DNA of 46,828 nt from NCBI GenBank assembly GCA_020348345.1, contig CP070748.1:1432329-1479156 (forward strand), written 5' to 3'. Shown in pieces: positions 25,252-32,266 of this stretch (positions within the stretch are counted from its first letter, which is position 1; each line of letters starts with the position of its first letter). The DNA comes from Methanobacteriota archaeon. Lineage in GTDB: Archaea > Thermoplasmatota > Thermoplasmata > UBA10834. The translations under genes and the position numbers were made by a program. The notes beneath the pieces were generated by a model. It was not told the DNA's origin. It searched no databases and was given only the letters and a program-made list of their open reading frames with translations.

Positions 25252-27138
25252 CTACCCGAAGAACTCGAGCGCATCCTCGACCAAACCGTTCGACCTCCTC
25301 GCCGAGAGCACGTCATTGAAATGAACGACTCTCCTGTCCAGTACGATCGCGAGTCCCCTGTCAGTCTCCGATCTTATCAGCCTGCCCATTGATTGTAGAA
25401 GCTTCCTGGTAGTCGGCGCTTTGACCGCCTGTGCCCAACCGTCGCCGTAGCGTATCTCACAGAAGTACTGCAGGGCCCTGTGCCTTGCTGTCGGCTTGGG
25501 ATATGGTATCCCTGCAATGATCACCATCTCCATCTCGTCGCCCGGGAAATCGATGCCTTCACTGATTCTTCCCCCAGCGACTGCGTGCATGATTGCAGCG
25601 CTCGATGAGCCTTTGAATCCCTTTACGATGTCCATCAGCTCCGGTTGTCCCATGGACCGCTCCTCTCTGTAGATACTCCGCCCGTCAAGGGCACAATCGA
25701 CCAGCCCGCAAATTCTGTCCATGGTCGCGTATGATGGGTAGAATATGATTGTGTTCTTTGGACACCCTTTCAGCAGATTCGCTATATGATCGGAGATTCT
25801 GCCGATTATTGAAGGGTCTCTCTCAATATCCTCGTACTTGGTGGTGACATCATCAGCATAGACAACAAGGCGGTTCTCAGCAGGAAACGGTGATGGTATA
25901 CTCTCCATCACAGTCTCTCGCGGAAGGCCTATCGAAGCAGCGTAGTCTTCCAGGGGGCGGAGCGTGCCTGACATGTGTATCGTGGAACGGCATTCATGCA
26001 GGGGCTTGCAGGCGAGAGACGCATCCAGGCAATAGGCCTCGAAGGCAGATACGTCCGATTTCACAATCAGCTTGACGTACTCCCCCTCTTCCAGTGTATG
26101 CCAGAAAATCAGGAAGTTCGCTATCCTATGGACGAACGACCGCGGAAGCCTGCCAGCGGCTCGCCTAGCATCCCTGACCATCTCGCCGTAGTTCATCGCC
26201 TGAGACAACATGCCCTTCAGTCTGTGGCTCGTGGCTCCAGTCGCAAACATCAGCTCCTCCTCGAGAAGAGTCTGCGGGATGACGCCGTCCTCATCGATGA
26301 GGTACTCCTCGACAGCCCTGTCGAGGGTGTTCTGCAATATCGCAACGAGATCTCGAAGGCTTATGCCTTCGGCTATCTCTGAGTCCCCGAATTCATCGAT
26401 TTCCGTGTGTGCCAGTTTCAATGTGATTTCTGACAGACGGGAGGATCTGAGCTCGCGGGCATATGACGGAAGGTTATGCGCTTCGTCCACCAGCACATTG
26501 AGGTCGCTCGATGTGCATCCCATCCAGTCCAGCAGATTGTGCCTGATGAAGCCGTCAAAGAACATGATATACGGCGCCGCGACTACATCTGCAGCCGGCA
26601 CATGCATCTTGGCCGTTTCGTAGGGGCACAATCGCAAATCCCGACAGTAGGCAGAGAACTCCTCGGCGGTGGGCAGCTCTCTCCTCATGTACTTGGTGAC
26701 GGTCTGCAGGTCCACCGCCATCGTCGTGGCGAAATAGGGACAGGCCTCCTCATCTCCCTTCAGCACGCGGGCCTTGCGCTCGCTGCAGACCTTGGAAAGC
26801 TCTTCTGGGCTTCCTCCAACGAGTTCCTCGTCCGCCACGGCCAACGGACACGTGTTCCGTCTTCCTTGAATCGCCACCCCAAAGAAACGCCCACCACCGA
26901 TGCGACGCAGCTCGAACATGACCTGCCTCTGCTGCGAATTCGTTCTGGTAAGGTAAAGGAGTTTGGAGCCCTGTCGTCCCTGGCTCCCCAGGGCACCGCA
27001 GAGCGCGCAGACCGTCTTGCCCGTGCCAGTGCCGCTCTCGACTATAAGGTGTGACCTGATGCTACAAGCTGAACCGACAAGGTCTACAAGTCGTCGCTGA
27101 CCTTCCCTGGGAGTGTATGGAAACAGCTCCCCTGACAT
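25252..27138 (-). CDS. XPD/Rad3-type DNA helicase with iron-sulfur domain
   Basis: A 628-aa superfamily 2 helicase, 5'-3', acting in DNA repair. Walker A is ESGTGTGKTV at residues 34-43. Four Cys at 97 (RRNTCPL), 118 (KVCSERK), 133 (ACPYF) and 171 (LCPYE) form the 4Fe-4S cluster that couples ATPase to unwinding. The DEAH box VDEAHNLP is at 217-224. The second motor domain carries HMSGTLRPL near 390, AVAGGRISEGIDFPGD near 520 and QSMGRLIRSETDRG near 590 (motif VI). The gene is leaderless, with a TATA box 28 bp from the ATG. Bacterial DinG-type proteins are the alternative; length and Cys spacing favour archaeal XPD. Confidence 0.92.
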   Translation of the reverse strand: MSGELFPYTPREGQRRLVDLVGSACSIRSHLIVESGTGTGKTVCALCGALGSQGRQGSKLLYLTRTNSQQRQVMFELRRIGGGRFFGVAIQGRRNTCPLAVADEELVGGSPEELSKVCSERKARVLKGDEEACPYFATTMAVDLQTVTKYMRRELPTAEEFSAYCRDLRLCPYETAKMHVPAADVVAAPYIMFFDGFIRHNLLDWMGCTSSDLNVLVDEAHNLPSYARELRSSRLSEITLKLAHTEIDEFGDSEIAEGISLRDLVAILQNTLDRAVEEYLIDEDGVIPQTLLEEELMFATGATSHRLKGMLSQAMNYGEMVRDARRAAGRLPRSFVHRIANFLIFWHTLEEGEYVKLIVKSDVSAFEAYCLDASLACKPLHECRSTIHMSGTLRPLEDYAASIGLPRETVMESIPSPFPAENRLVVYADDVTTKYEDIERDPSIIGRISDHIANLLKGCPKNTIIFYPSYATMDRICGLVDCALDGRSIYREERSMGQPELMDIVKGFKGSSSAAIMHAVAGGRISEGIDFPGDEMEMVIIAGIPYPKPTARHRALQYFCEIRYGDGWAQAVKAPTTRKLLQSMGRLIRSETDRGLAIVLDRRVVHFNDVLSARRSNGLVEDALEFFG

Positions 27139-27160
27139 GCAGGTAGTCTGGAGCGCATGG

Positions 27161-27170
27161 ATTGATAAAC
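27161..27170 (-). promoter_or_regulatory. TATA box of the XPD-like helicase gene
   Basis: The reverse strand reads GTTTATCAAT, centred 28 bp from the ATG at 27138. Confidence 0.5.
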
Positions 27171-27216
27171 GGCTTTCCCCCGGCTGGCCGAAAGTAGGCG
27201 CGCCTTCTCAGGCTCG

Positions 27217-27672
27217 TCACTCTCGCGACCAGATGTCTTCAGGAATGTCATCGTAAACCGACGAGTCGTCGTCGGAGTGTCCATCTGCCCTTGCCTTGCC
27301 GTACAGGAGTTCGGAGATTCGCTCCTTCCGAAACATCCAGTAGTGGATCCGCCATTCCCTGCCGTCGTACAGGGTCGTCTCCTCACGCTCGGTCATCAGA
27401 ATACCAGCGTCCTCCAGCATGTAGAATGCATCCCTGTCCTCGGGCTCAAGGACATTATCGATGATCCTCTCGCTGTAGCCAAAGAAGTTCATGACATGCT
27501 GGGCCATGGCTCTGGCTTCCTCTTCGGGCATGCCCTGTTTGTCAATGCTGTTCTTGATCGCCTTGGTCAGATGCTCAACGGTAAGCGTGGCATCCGACGA
27601 GCCAGCGTCGGACTTCCTGAGCTTGGTTATGATATTCAGAGACTCGTTCAACGGTTCATCCCTTCTCTTCAT
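27217..27672 (-). CDS. Uncharacterised archaeal protein (possibly DUF6015)
   Basis: A 151-aa soluble acidic protein. It begins MKRRDEPLNESLNIITKLRK, has a helical central part with LTVEHLTKAIKNSIDKQGMP, and a conserved-looking block DNVLEPEDRDAFYMLEDAGI followed by TTLYDGREWRIHYW near residue 105. That block resembles, from memory, an uncharacterised Thermoplasmata family (DUF6015); no search was possible. The helical core followed by a beta-hairpin-like segment could be a winged-helix-type regulator, but no DNA-binding motif is certain. The ATG at 27672 was chosen because the TATA box at 27721-27730 excludes longer starts. It is divergent from the thiamine-binding protein gene. Confidence 0.75.
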   Translation of the reverse strand: MKRRDEPLNESLNIITKLRKSDAGSSDATLTVEHLTKAIKNSIDKQGMPEEEARAMAQHVMNFFGYSERIIDNVLEPEDRDAFYMLEDAGILMTEREETTLYDGREWRIHYWMFRKERISELLYGKARADGHSDDDSSVYDDIPEDIWSRE

Positions 27673-27720
27673 AACAACGATCCCCCGGAAATTCAGAAAA
27701 CTACTTGTCGCGCAACAGAG

Positions 27721-27730
27721 GTTTAATTTA
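27721..27730 (-). promoter_or_regulatory. TATA box of the uncharacterised gene at 27217
   Basis: The reverse strand reads TAAATTAAAC, predicting a transcription start near 27699 and a leader of about 27 nt. Confidence 0.45.
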
Positions 27731-27740
27731 GATTGCGGTG

Positions 27741-27750
27741 GTATAAATAC
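27741..27750 (+). promoter_or_regulatory. TATA box of the thiamine-binding protein gene
   Basis: GTATAAATAC predicts a start near 27771 and thus a leader of 40-55 nt. It is back to back with the opposing TATA box, about 20 bp between centres. Confidence 0.5.
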
Positions 27751-27826
27751 ATTGGCCTCTGACGACCGATTCACGGCACGCGATCTCGCGTTCGGTCGTC
27801 CGAAAGCGCCAATGAGGCGGACGGAG

Positions 27827-28132
27827 ATGTTGGCTGAATTCAGTGTCGTTCCTATAGGTGCTGGTGAGAGCGTCAGTGCCTACGTATCTGAGTGCATCAG
27901 GATAGTAGAGGCCTCAGGCCTGGAATACCGTCTCAACCCGATGGGCACGGTCATCGAAGGGGACTTCGATGAGGTGATGGCCGTCATATCGACATGTCAT
28001 AAGAGGGTCACTGACATGTGCGACCGGGTGCTCACCACCATAAGAATTGACGATCGGAAAGGAGTCGTCAGTGCGATCGCCTCGAAGATCGAGTCAGTAG
28101 AAACGAAAATGGGGAAAAAGGTGAAGAAATAG
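27827..28132 (+). CDS. MTH1187-family thiamine-binding protein
   Basis: A 101-aa ferredoxin-fold protein of the MTH1187/YkoF-like family, members of which bind thiamine or its precursors in the cytoplasm. It starts MLAEFSVVPIGAGESVSAYV, with YRLNPMGTVIEGDFDEVM near residue 40, the characteristic GT.IEG.FDEV motif, and CHKRVTDMCDRVLTTIRID near 62. An ATG at 27812 would add five residues; the chosen start matches the usual N-terminus. The function in this organism is not known, and no thiamine genes are adjacent. Confidence 0.88.
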   Translation: MLAEFSVVPIGAGESVSAYVSECIRIVEASGLEYRLNPMGTVIEGDFDEVMAVISTCHKRVTDMCDRVLTTIRIDDRKGVVSAIASKIESVETKMGKKVKK

Positions 28133-28153
28133 GGGTTTGGGATGGTTGCGCTA

Positions 28154-28540
28154 TTACATCCATATGGCCGGCCAGAACGAACCCCAGAAGCCTATCAGGA
28201 TTATCATCGCTGTGGCCGTAAGGAGCAGGGCAACTCTGACCCACTTGTTCACATCGGTCCTCAGTACTGCACCAAGCAGCATCCCAGCGGTCAGGATGAA
28301 CAGACCGAGCGCTTTCAGAACCATTCCAGCATCCCGCATGTCGCTGTCATTCGCCGTTCCTGAGATTATCGCACCGAGCATCAAGAAGAACAGCCCGACC
28401 ACGATCGCTATCGCAAGGATAACGTCGGATGCGAACGGTCTTATGTACTCGATTGGCGGTTTGTGCACCGGTTGGTACGCGGGTCCGTACACAGGATATT
28501 GCGGTTGCTGTACCGGTTCAGCCTTGTCCTGAGAAGACAT
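28154..28540 (-). CDS. Small membrane protein, function unknown
   Basis: A 128-aa protein with a hydrophilic Pro/Tyr/Gln-rich N-terminus (residues 1-35, with PVYGPAYQPVHKPP) and three predicted membrane helices near 39-60, 75-95 and 103-124. I recognise no family. The reading is supported by a GGAAGGGA ribosome-binding-like element just before the ATG at 28540 and by a TATA box at 28594-28605. The opposite strand is also open here but has no such signals. It converges with the thiamine-binding protein gene. Confidence 0.7.
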   Translation of the reverse strand: MSSQDKAEPVQQPQYPVYGPAYQPVHKPPIEYIRPFASDVILAIAIVVGLFFLMLGAIISGTANDSDMRDAGMVLKALGLFILTAGMLLGAVLRTDVNKWVRVALLLTATAMIILIGFWGSFWPAIWM

Positions 28541-28593
28541 TTTTATCCCTTCCGGCCCGATATTGATTTCTCAAGTGTAAATCCTTTTCGGTA

Positions 28594-28605
28594 GGTTATT
28601 TAAGC
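28594..28605 (-). promoter_or_regulatory. TATA box of the small membrane protein gene
   Basis: The reverse strand reads GCTTAAATAACC, centred about 60 bp from the ATG at 28540, so a leader of about 34 nt is expected, carrying the GGAAGGGA site. Confidence 0.45.
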
Positions 28606-28688
28606 ATCAATAAGACGAGCTGCCGAGAAGACAACGGTTCATTCAGAGCTCATGTCTGCTTGCCGATGCGCAATCTGCTGCCGGGAAT

Positions 28689-28843
28689 CTATTGCCGGTC
28701 CTTCTCCACCTGCTCCTCCTCGTGCAGCAGGCGGTTCTTGACCACTACCAAACGGCACCGGCGGACCCGAGCAGAAACCTGTTTTCCGAAATGTACTTCC
28801 ACGGAGTCACGTCCTGATCCTCGAGATCCTTGAGCGTTTCCAA
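28689..28843 (-). pseudogene. Small single-span membrane protein, apparently frameshifted
   Basis: Two reverse-strand frames join into one sensible product. From a TTG at 28843 one frame reads ETLKDLEDQDVTPWKYISEN then RFLLGSAGAV and stops at TAG. The next frame continues LVVVKNRLLHEEEQVEKDRQ to a TAG at 28689. Adding one T in the TTT run at 28756-28758 fuses them into about 51 residues with a charged N-terminus, one hydrophobic segment (FLLGSAGAVLVVV) and a charged tail. A TATA box lies upstream. This may be a real one-base deletion, a sequencing error in a homopolymer, or chance. The start codon is uncertain and no family is recognised. Confidence 0.4.
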
Positions 28844-28886
28844 AATCGTGGAGTTCCCAAATCCCTCGGACTTTGATACACTTTTC

Positions 28887-28896
28887 GATATTTAAG
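28887..28896 (-). promoter_or_regulatory. TATA box upstream of the frameshifted small gene
   Basis: The reverse strand reads CTTAAATATC, predicting transcription from about 28866 into the 28689-28843 interval. Confidence 0.4.
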
Positions 28897-28935
28897 CAAG
28901 CGGCTGTTATTCCCGCTGACGTAGCACTGAATATT

Positions 28936-29493
28936 TCAAGGTTTGCTCTTATGATTGGCACCCTTGTCCGCCTCTCGATCCTCGCTTTCCTTCCCGTATT
29001 GTGCAGCCTTCTCCGCTATGGTCTTGAGCCCCTCTGTGATTGGCGCAAGATCCGTTTCGGTCAGCTTTCTCAACACCCGGGCCGGCGATCCAATGGCAAG
29101 CGACATCGCAGGTATTCGTTCGCCAGGAGGAACTACGCTTCCTGCCCCGAGGATGGCATTCCGCCCGATTACGGCGTCGTCGAGCACTATAGCCCCGACG
29201 CCGACCATCGCTCCATCTTCAATCTTGCACCCATGGAGCTTCGCCCCATGAGAGATGATGCAGCCCTTTCCAATGCGCACGGGCTTTCCCTCCGGCGCCT
29301 CAACGAACGCCATGTCCAGGACGGCCGCGCCCTCGTCAACCTCGATTCGGTCGTCATCTGCTCTGAGGATGGTTCCTGGCCAAATCGTCGCACCAGGTCC
29401 TATGTGGACCTCTCCTATCAGGAGCGAGTTTCTGTCGATGTAAGCTCCCTTCTCTATCAAGGGCTTCTTCCCCGCGAAACTCCTAAGAGGCAT
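28936..29493 (-). CDS. Gamma-carbonic-anhydrase-like hexapeptide protein
   Basis: A 185-aa left-handed beta-helix protein, expected to trimerise. It has the family blocks IWPGTILRADDDRIEVDEG near residue 37 and IISHGAKLHGC near 79, which holds two of the three zinc-ligand His. The first ligand, normally His in a QDxxxxH context, aligns with Glu in LDMAFVEAP, so the metal site is altered. The C-terminus has SLAIGSPARVLRKLTE and a charged tail. The ATG at 29493 lies 27 bp from a TATA-like GGTAATATGCC (29515-29525), hence leaderless. It may bind metal differently, act as an acyltransferase-like or scaffold protein, or lack anhydrase activity. Confidence 0.85.
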   Translation of the reverse strand: MPLRSFAGKKPLIEKGAYIDRNSLLIGEVHIGPGATIWPGTILRADDDRIEVDEGAAVLDMAFVEAPEGKPVRIGKGCIISHGAKLHGCKIEDGAMVGVGAIVLDDAVIGRNAILGAGSVVPPGERIPAMSLAIGSPARVLRKLTETDLAPITEGLKTIAEKAAQYGKESEDREADKGANHKSKP

Positions 29494-29633
29494 GCCCTGA
29501 GAATCGTCTTCACCGGCATATTACCTTTCACCAGATGGCCGTGACCCCTTGGCCAACACCCTTAAGAACCGCCACAGCAGTTTCACTGATGCGTTACCCC
29601 CCTAGATTGACGCAGTCAGAGCTTTCGCTTCAC

Positions 29634-29640
29634 AGGAGGT
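29634..29640 (+). promoter_or_regulatory. Strong ribosome binding site of the sensor kinase gene
   Basis: An AGGAGGTG element precedes the ATG at 29647 with about six bases between. It is the clearest Shine-Dalgarno sequence in a window dominated by leaderless starts. Confidence 0.6.
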
Positions 29641-29646
29641 GTACCT

Positions 29647-31305
29647 ATGTCCGATTCTATGTCGGGCGAAGAAGATGACATACACAGAGCGGTCACCAAT
29701 CTAATCGTCGATATCTCAAATGAACGTGACGCTTCCAGTGCTTATGCGCTCGTATCCGCGGAACTTCGAAGGTTGACTGGCTCCGACTACGCCGGAATAC
29801 TCATCTACGACCCTAGGAGCAAGGACCTGGGATTCGTCGGAGCAGCAGGTTTGGAGTTCAACGATTTGTCAAGATTTCCTCGACTTGAGGGAGACCTCGG
29901 AGTGAGAGAGCGCTTGACCCAGAGTAGCAGATCGATATCATTCACGATGTCAGGCCAGGAGGACGTCCCTGAAGGGAGTCGCCCGATCTACGACGCCCTG
30001 GGCCTCGGATCTGTGATTATCGCGTCGATCATCTTCAGAGATGCACTGGTTGGCTATCTCTTCGTCGCACGGAAGCTTGACGGTCCGAAATTCACGGATG
30101 AGGAGGCGTTGACTCTCACGATAGTTTCCGACTGCATCGCCTCAGTGTTGGAGCATGTAAGAACTTCGTTCAAGCTGGCGAGGACAGAAGAGAAGACCGC
30201 TGAAATACTCTCCTTCGCTCCCATAGGAATCATCACCTTGGATTCTAAAGGGATGATTACATCGATGAACAGGCTCATGAGCAAGATTATGAAAGTGCCG
30301 GGTGAGGAGGACCTCATAGGGACAAACATACTCGAGATGGACCCCGTTAGGAAGTCCGGGCTGAGCGAGCTGATAATGCAGGCGTTGGAGGGAATCCCGG
30401 GCGAGAAGGATAGCATTCACTACGTCCCCATCTCTGAGAAGGCGTTCTACCTCCATGTCAAGGTCGCGCCTCTTCCTTCGGAGACCGGAGATATTGAAAC
30501 GGTCATGGTGGTCGCTATGGATCAGACCTCGAACGTGCGGCTGCAGAGCCAGCTCGAGCGATCTTACGAAAAGCTGATTCAGACCTACCAGGAGTTGGAG
30601 CGAGTTACCAGGATGAAGACGCAGTTCATTGACGTGGTCTCTCATGAGTTGAGAACCCCTCTGACCGTTCTTCGAGGATACCTTGATCTCGTCGAGGCAG
30701 AAAGCCCCGCTATGGTCGAACCGAAGTTCGCTCAGAAGATGAAGACAATACGGGCCAATGCAGACAAGCTCTACACGCTTGTCGAGAGTATGCTGGATGT
30801 AAGCAGATTGGAAAAGGGAACTCTGCAGATCAACCCTGAGCCTACAAGGATAGATTCAGTCCTGGAAGAGGTTATGAGCCTGAGGTCGCACGATGCCGCA
30901 GATAAGAATCAGATGATCTCGCTTGACATCGAAGGCGAGCTGCCGCTTGTTATGGCGGACCGACGCCGGATGCGGGACGTGTTCAACAACCTGATTGACA
31001 ACGCCGTGAAGTACACCCCTGAAGAAGGGAAGATACAGGTCGGCGCCAGGGACGAGGGCAAGAACATCCACGTGTGGATCAAGGACAACGGCGTTGGAAT
31101 TCCTCTCGAGAACCTGGGAAGGATCTTCGACAGGTTCTTCATAGTCGCCAGCGACGACCTCTCGCATCAGGTCAATCGTATCGGCCTGAGTCTGCCGATA
31201 TCGAAGGGCATCGTCGAGGCACACGGAGGACGCATTTGGGTCGAGAGCCAGGTCGGGAAAGGCAGCGTATTCCACGTGAGTCTTCCAAAGGAATCTCGGA
31301 AGTAA
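29647..31305 (+). CDS. Soluble GAF-PAS sensor histidine kinase
   Basis: A 552-aa cytoplasmic histidine kinase without membrane segments. A GAF domain spans about 10-170, a PAS domain about 185-295, then a short coiled coil and the HisKA domain with the phospho-acceptor His333 in SHELRTPLT. The HATPase domain has the N box NNLIDNAVKYTP (Asn452), the G1 box DNGVGIP (Asp480), the F box FDRFF and the G2 region. The G2 motif reads GLSLPISKGIVEAHGG, with Ser replacing the second Gly of the usual GLGL. No response regulator is adjacent, so the partner lies elsewhere. The signal is probably an intracellular ligand or redox cue. Confidence 0.92.
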   Translation: MSDSMSGEEDDIHRAVTNLIVDISNERDASSAYALVSAELRRLTGSDYAGILIYDPRSKDLGFVGAAGLEFNDLSRFPRLEGDLGVRERLTQSSRSISFTMSGQEDVPEGSRPIYDALGLGSVIIASIIFRDALVGYLFVARKLDGPKFTDEEALTLTIVSDCIASVLEHVRTSFKLARTEEKTAEILSFAPIGIITLDSKGMITSMNRLMSKIMKVPGEEDLIGTNILEMDPVRKSGLSELIMQALEGIPGEKDSIHYVPISEKAFYLHVKVAPLPSETGDIETVMVVAMDQTSNVRLQSQLERSYEKLIQTYQELERVTRMKTQFIDVVSHELRTPLTVLRGYLDLVEAESPAMVEPKFAQKMKTIRANADKLYTLVESMLDVSRLEKGTLQINPEPTRIDSVLEEVMSLRSHDAADKNQMISLDIEGELPLVMADRRRMRDVFNNLIDNAVKYTPEEGKIQVGARDEGKNIHVWIKDNGVGIPLENLGRIFDRFFIVASDDLSHQVNRIGLSLPISKGIVEAHGGRIWVESQVGKGSVFHVSLPKESRK

Positions 31306-31308
31306 GGG

Positions 31309-31317
31309 TTCTAATAC
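31309..31317 (+). promoter_or_regulatory. TATA-like box of the DMT transporter gene
   Basis: TTCTAATAC is centred 27 bp from the ATG at 31340, overlapping the end of the kinase gene region. Confidence 0.4.
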
Positions 31318-31339
31318 TCAGTCGCTTTACTTCGCCGCG

Positions 31340-32251
31340 ATGGCCGCCCCTACGTACTCGAGAGCCGTTCTGCTGACGGTAGGCGCAAGCCTCATTTGGG
31401 GCACCTCGTTCCCGGGTGTGAAGTGGGGTCTTGGTTACGTCGGAAACGATGTGGTCTTCCTCTGGCTAAGGTTCGTCGTGGCAACCGCGGTTACGTTGTC
31501 GATCGTCCTTTGGCTGAGGAGATTCTCCTTCTCGGTTCTGAGGCAGCCAGTAATATGGCTTATCGGCGGACTCAATGCGGCTGCATTCATCACTCAATAC
31601 ATCGGTCTGAATTACACGACCGCGTCGAAGACCGCTCTTCTCGTGGACATAAATGTTGTCGCCGTCGCGATAATATCGTACTTCGTATTCTCGGAACGGA
31701 TAGGGTCTAAGCAGGCTCTGGGCATTACCGCCGGTGTCGCTGGCGTAGTGCTTCTTACAAGCGACGGCGGCATCTCCTTCCAGAGGTCGGAATTCGTAGG
31801 AGACCTCATGGTCTATGCTTGTGGCTGGCTGTGGGCGCTATTCATTGTTATGAACAAGAAGATGCTTTCGCGTTTCAGCGCTGTCGAACTAAGCTCGTCC
31901 GCTATCGTGACATCCACCGTTTGGCTGATCATACCCGTCGCATATCTCTTCCACGCCGGCGCCGACTTCACCGTGGAAGCTCCCGCATGGGGGGCGCTGT
32001 TCTACCTTGGCGTCGTTTGCACCTCCGTGGCCATCCTCCTTTGGGCGATGGGCCTCGAAGGCGTCTCCGCCACCTCCTCCGCCACGATAATGCTGCTCGA
32101 GGTCATCACGGCGCTGGTGATTTCAATAACGCTTCTGGAGGAAACCCTCAGGACCGTGGCGATCGTTGGAGCCTCCTTTGTGCTCGTGGCGATATACCTT
32201 GTCGCTTCAGGCGATCGTCGACCTGCTTCGATGGCAGGTGGACACACCTGA
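31340..32251 (+). CDS. EamA/DMT-family transporter
   Basis: A 303-aa membrane protein of the drug/metabolite exporter superfamily with about ten predicted helices in two EamA repeats. The first repeat has WGTSFPGVKWGL near residue 20 and YTTASKTALLVDINVVAVAIIS near 90. The second has GVVCTSVAILLWAMGLEGVSATSSATIMLLEVI near 225-260, a typical EamA block. The ATG at 31340 is 27 bp from a TATA-like box. It converges with the radical SAM gene 15 bases on. The substrate is unknown; family members export amino acids or metabolites. Confidence 0.9.
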   Translation: MAAPTYSRAVLLTVGASLIWGTSFPGVKWGLGYVGNDVVFLWLRFVVATAVTLSIVLWLRRFSFSVLRQPVIWLIGGLNAAAFITQYIGLNYTTASKTALLVDINVVAVAIISYFVFSERIGSKQALGITAGVAGVVLLTSDGGISFQRSEFVGDLMVYACGWLWALFIVMNKKMLSRFSAVELSSSAIVTSTVWLIIPVAYLFHAGADFTVEAPAWGALFYLGVVCTSVAILLWAMGLEGVSATSSATIMLLEVITALVISITLLEETLRTVAIVGASFVLVAIYLVASGDRRPASMAGGHT

Positions 32252-32266
32252 GATTCCCGAGCATGG

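Noticed and set aside
28137..28532. Forward 131-codon ORF opposite the small membrane protein.
   Set aside because: The reverse frame has a ribosome binding site, a TATA box and clean membrane helices; the forward reading is its complement.
28650..28739. Possible Cys-rich 29-codon forward ORF (CRCAICC).
   Set aside because: There is no ribosome binding site, it is Pro/Ala-rich at the end and antisense to the frameshifted gene. It is too short to support.
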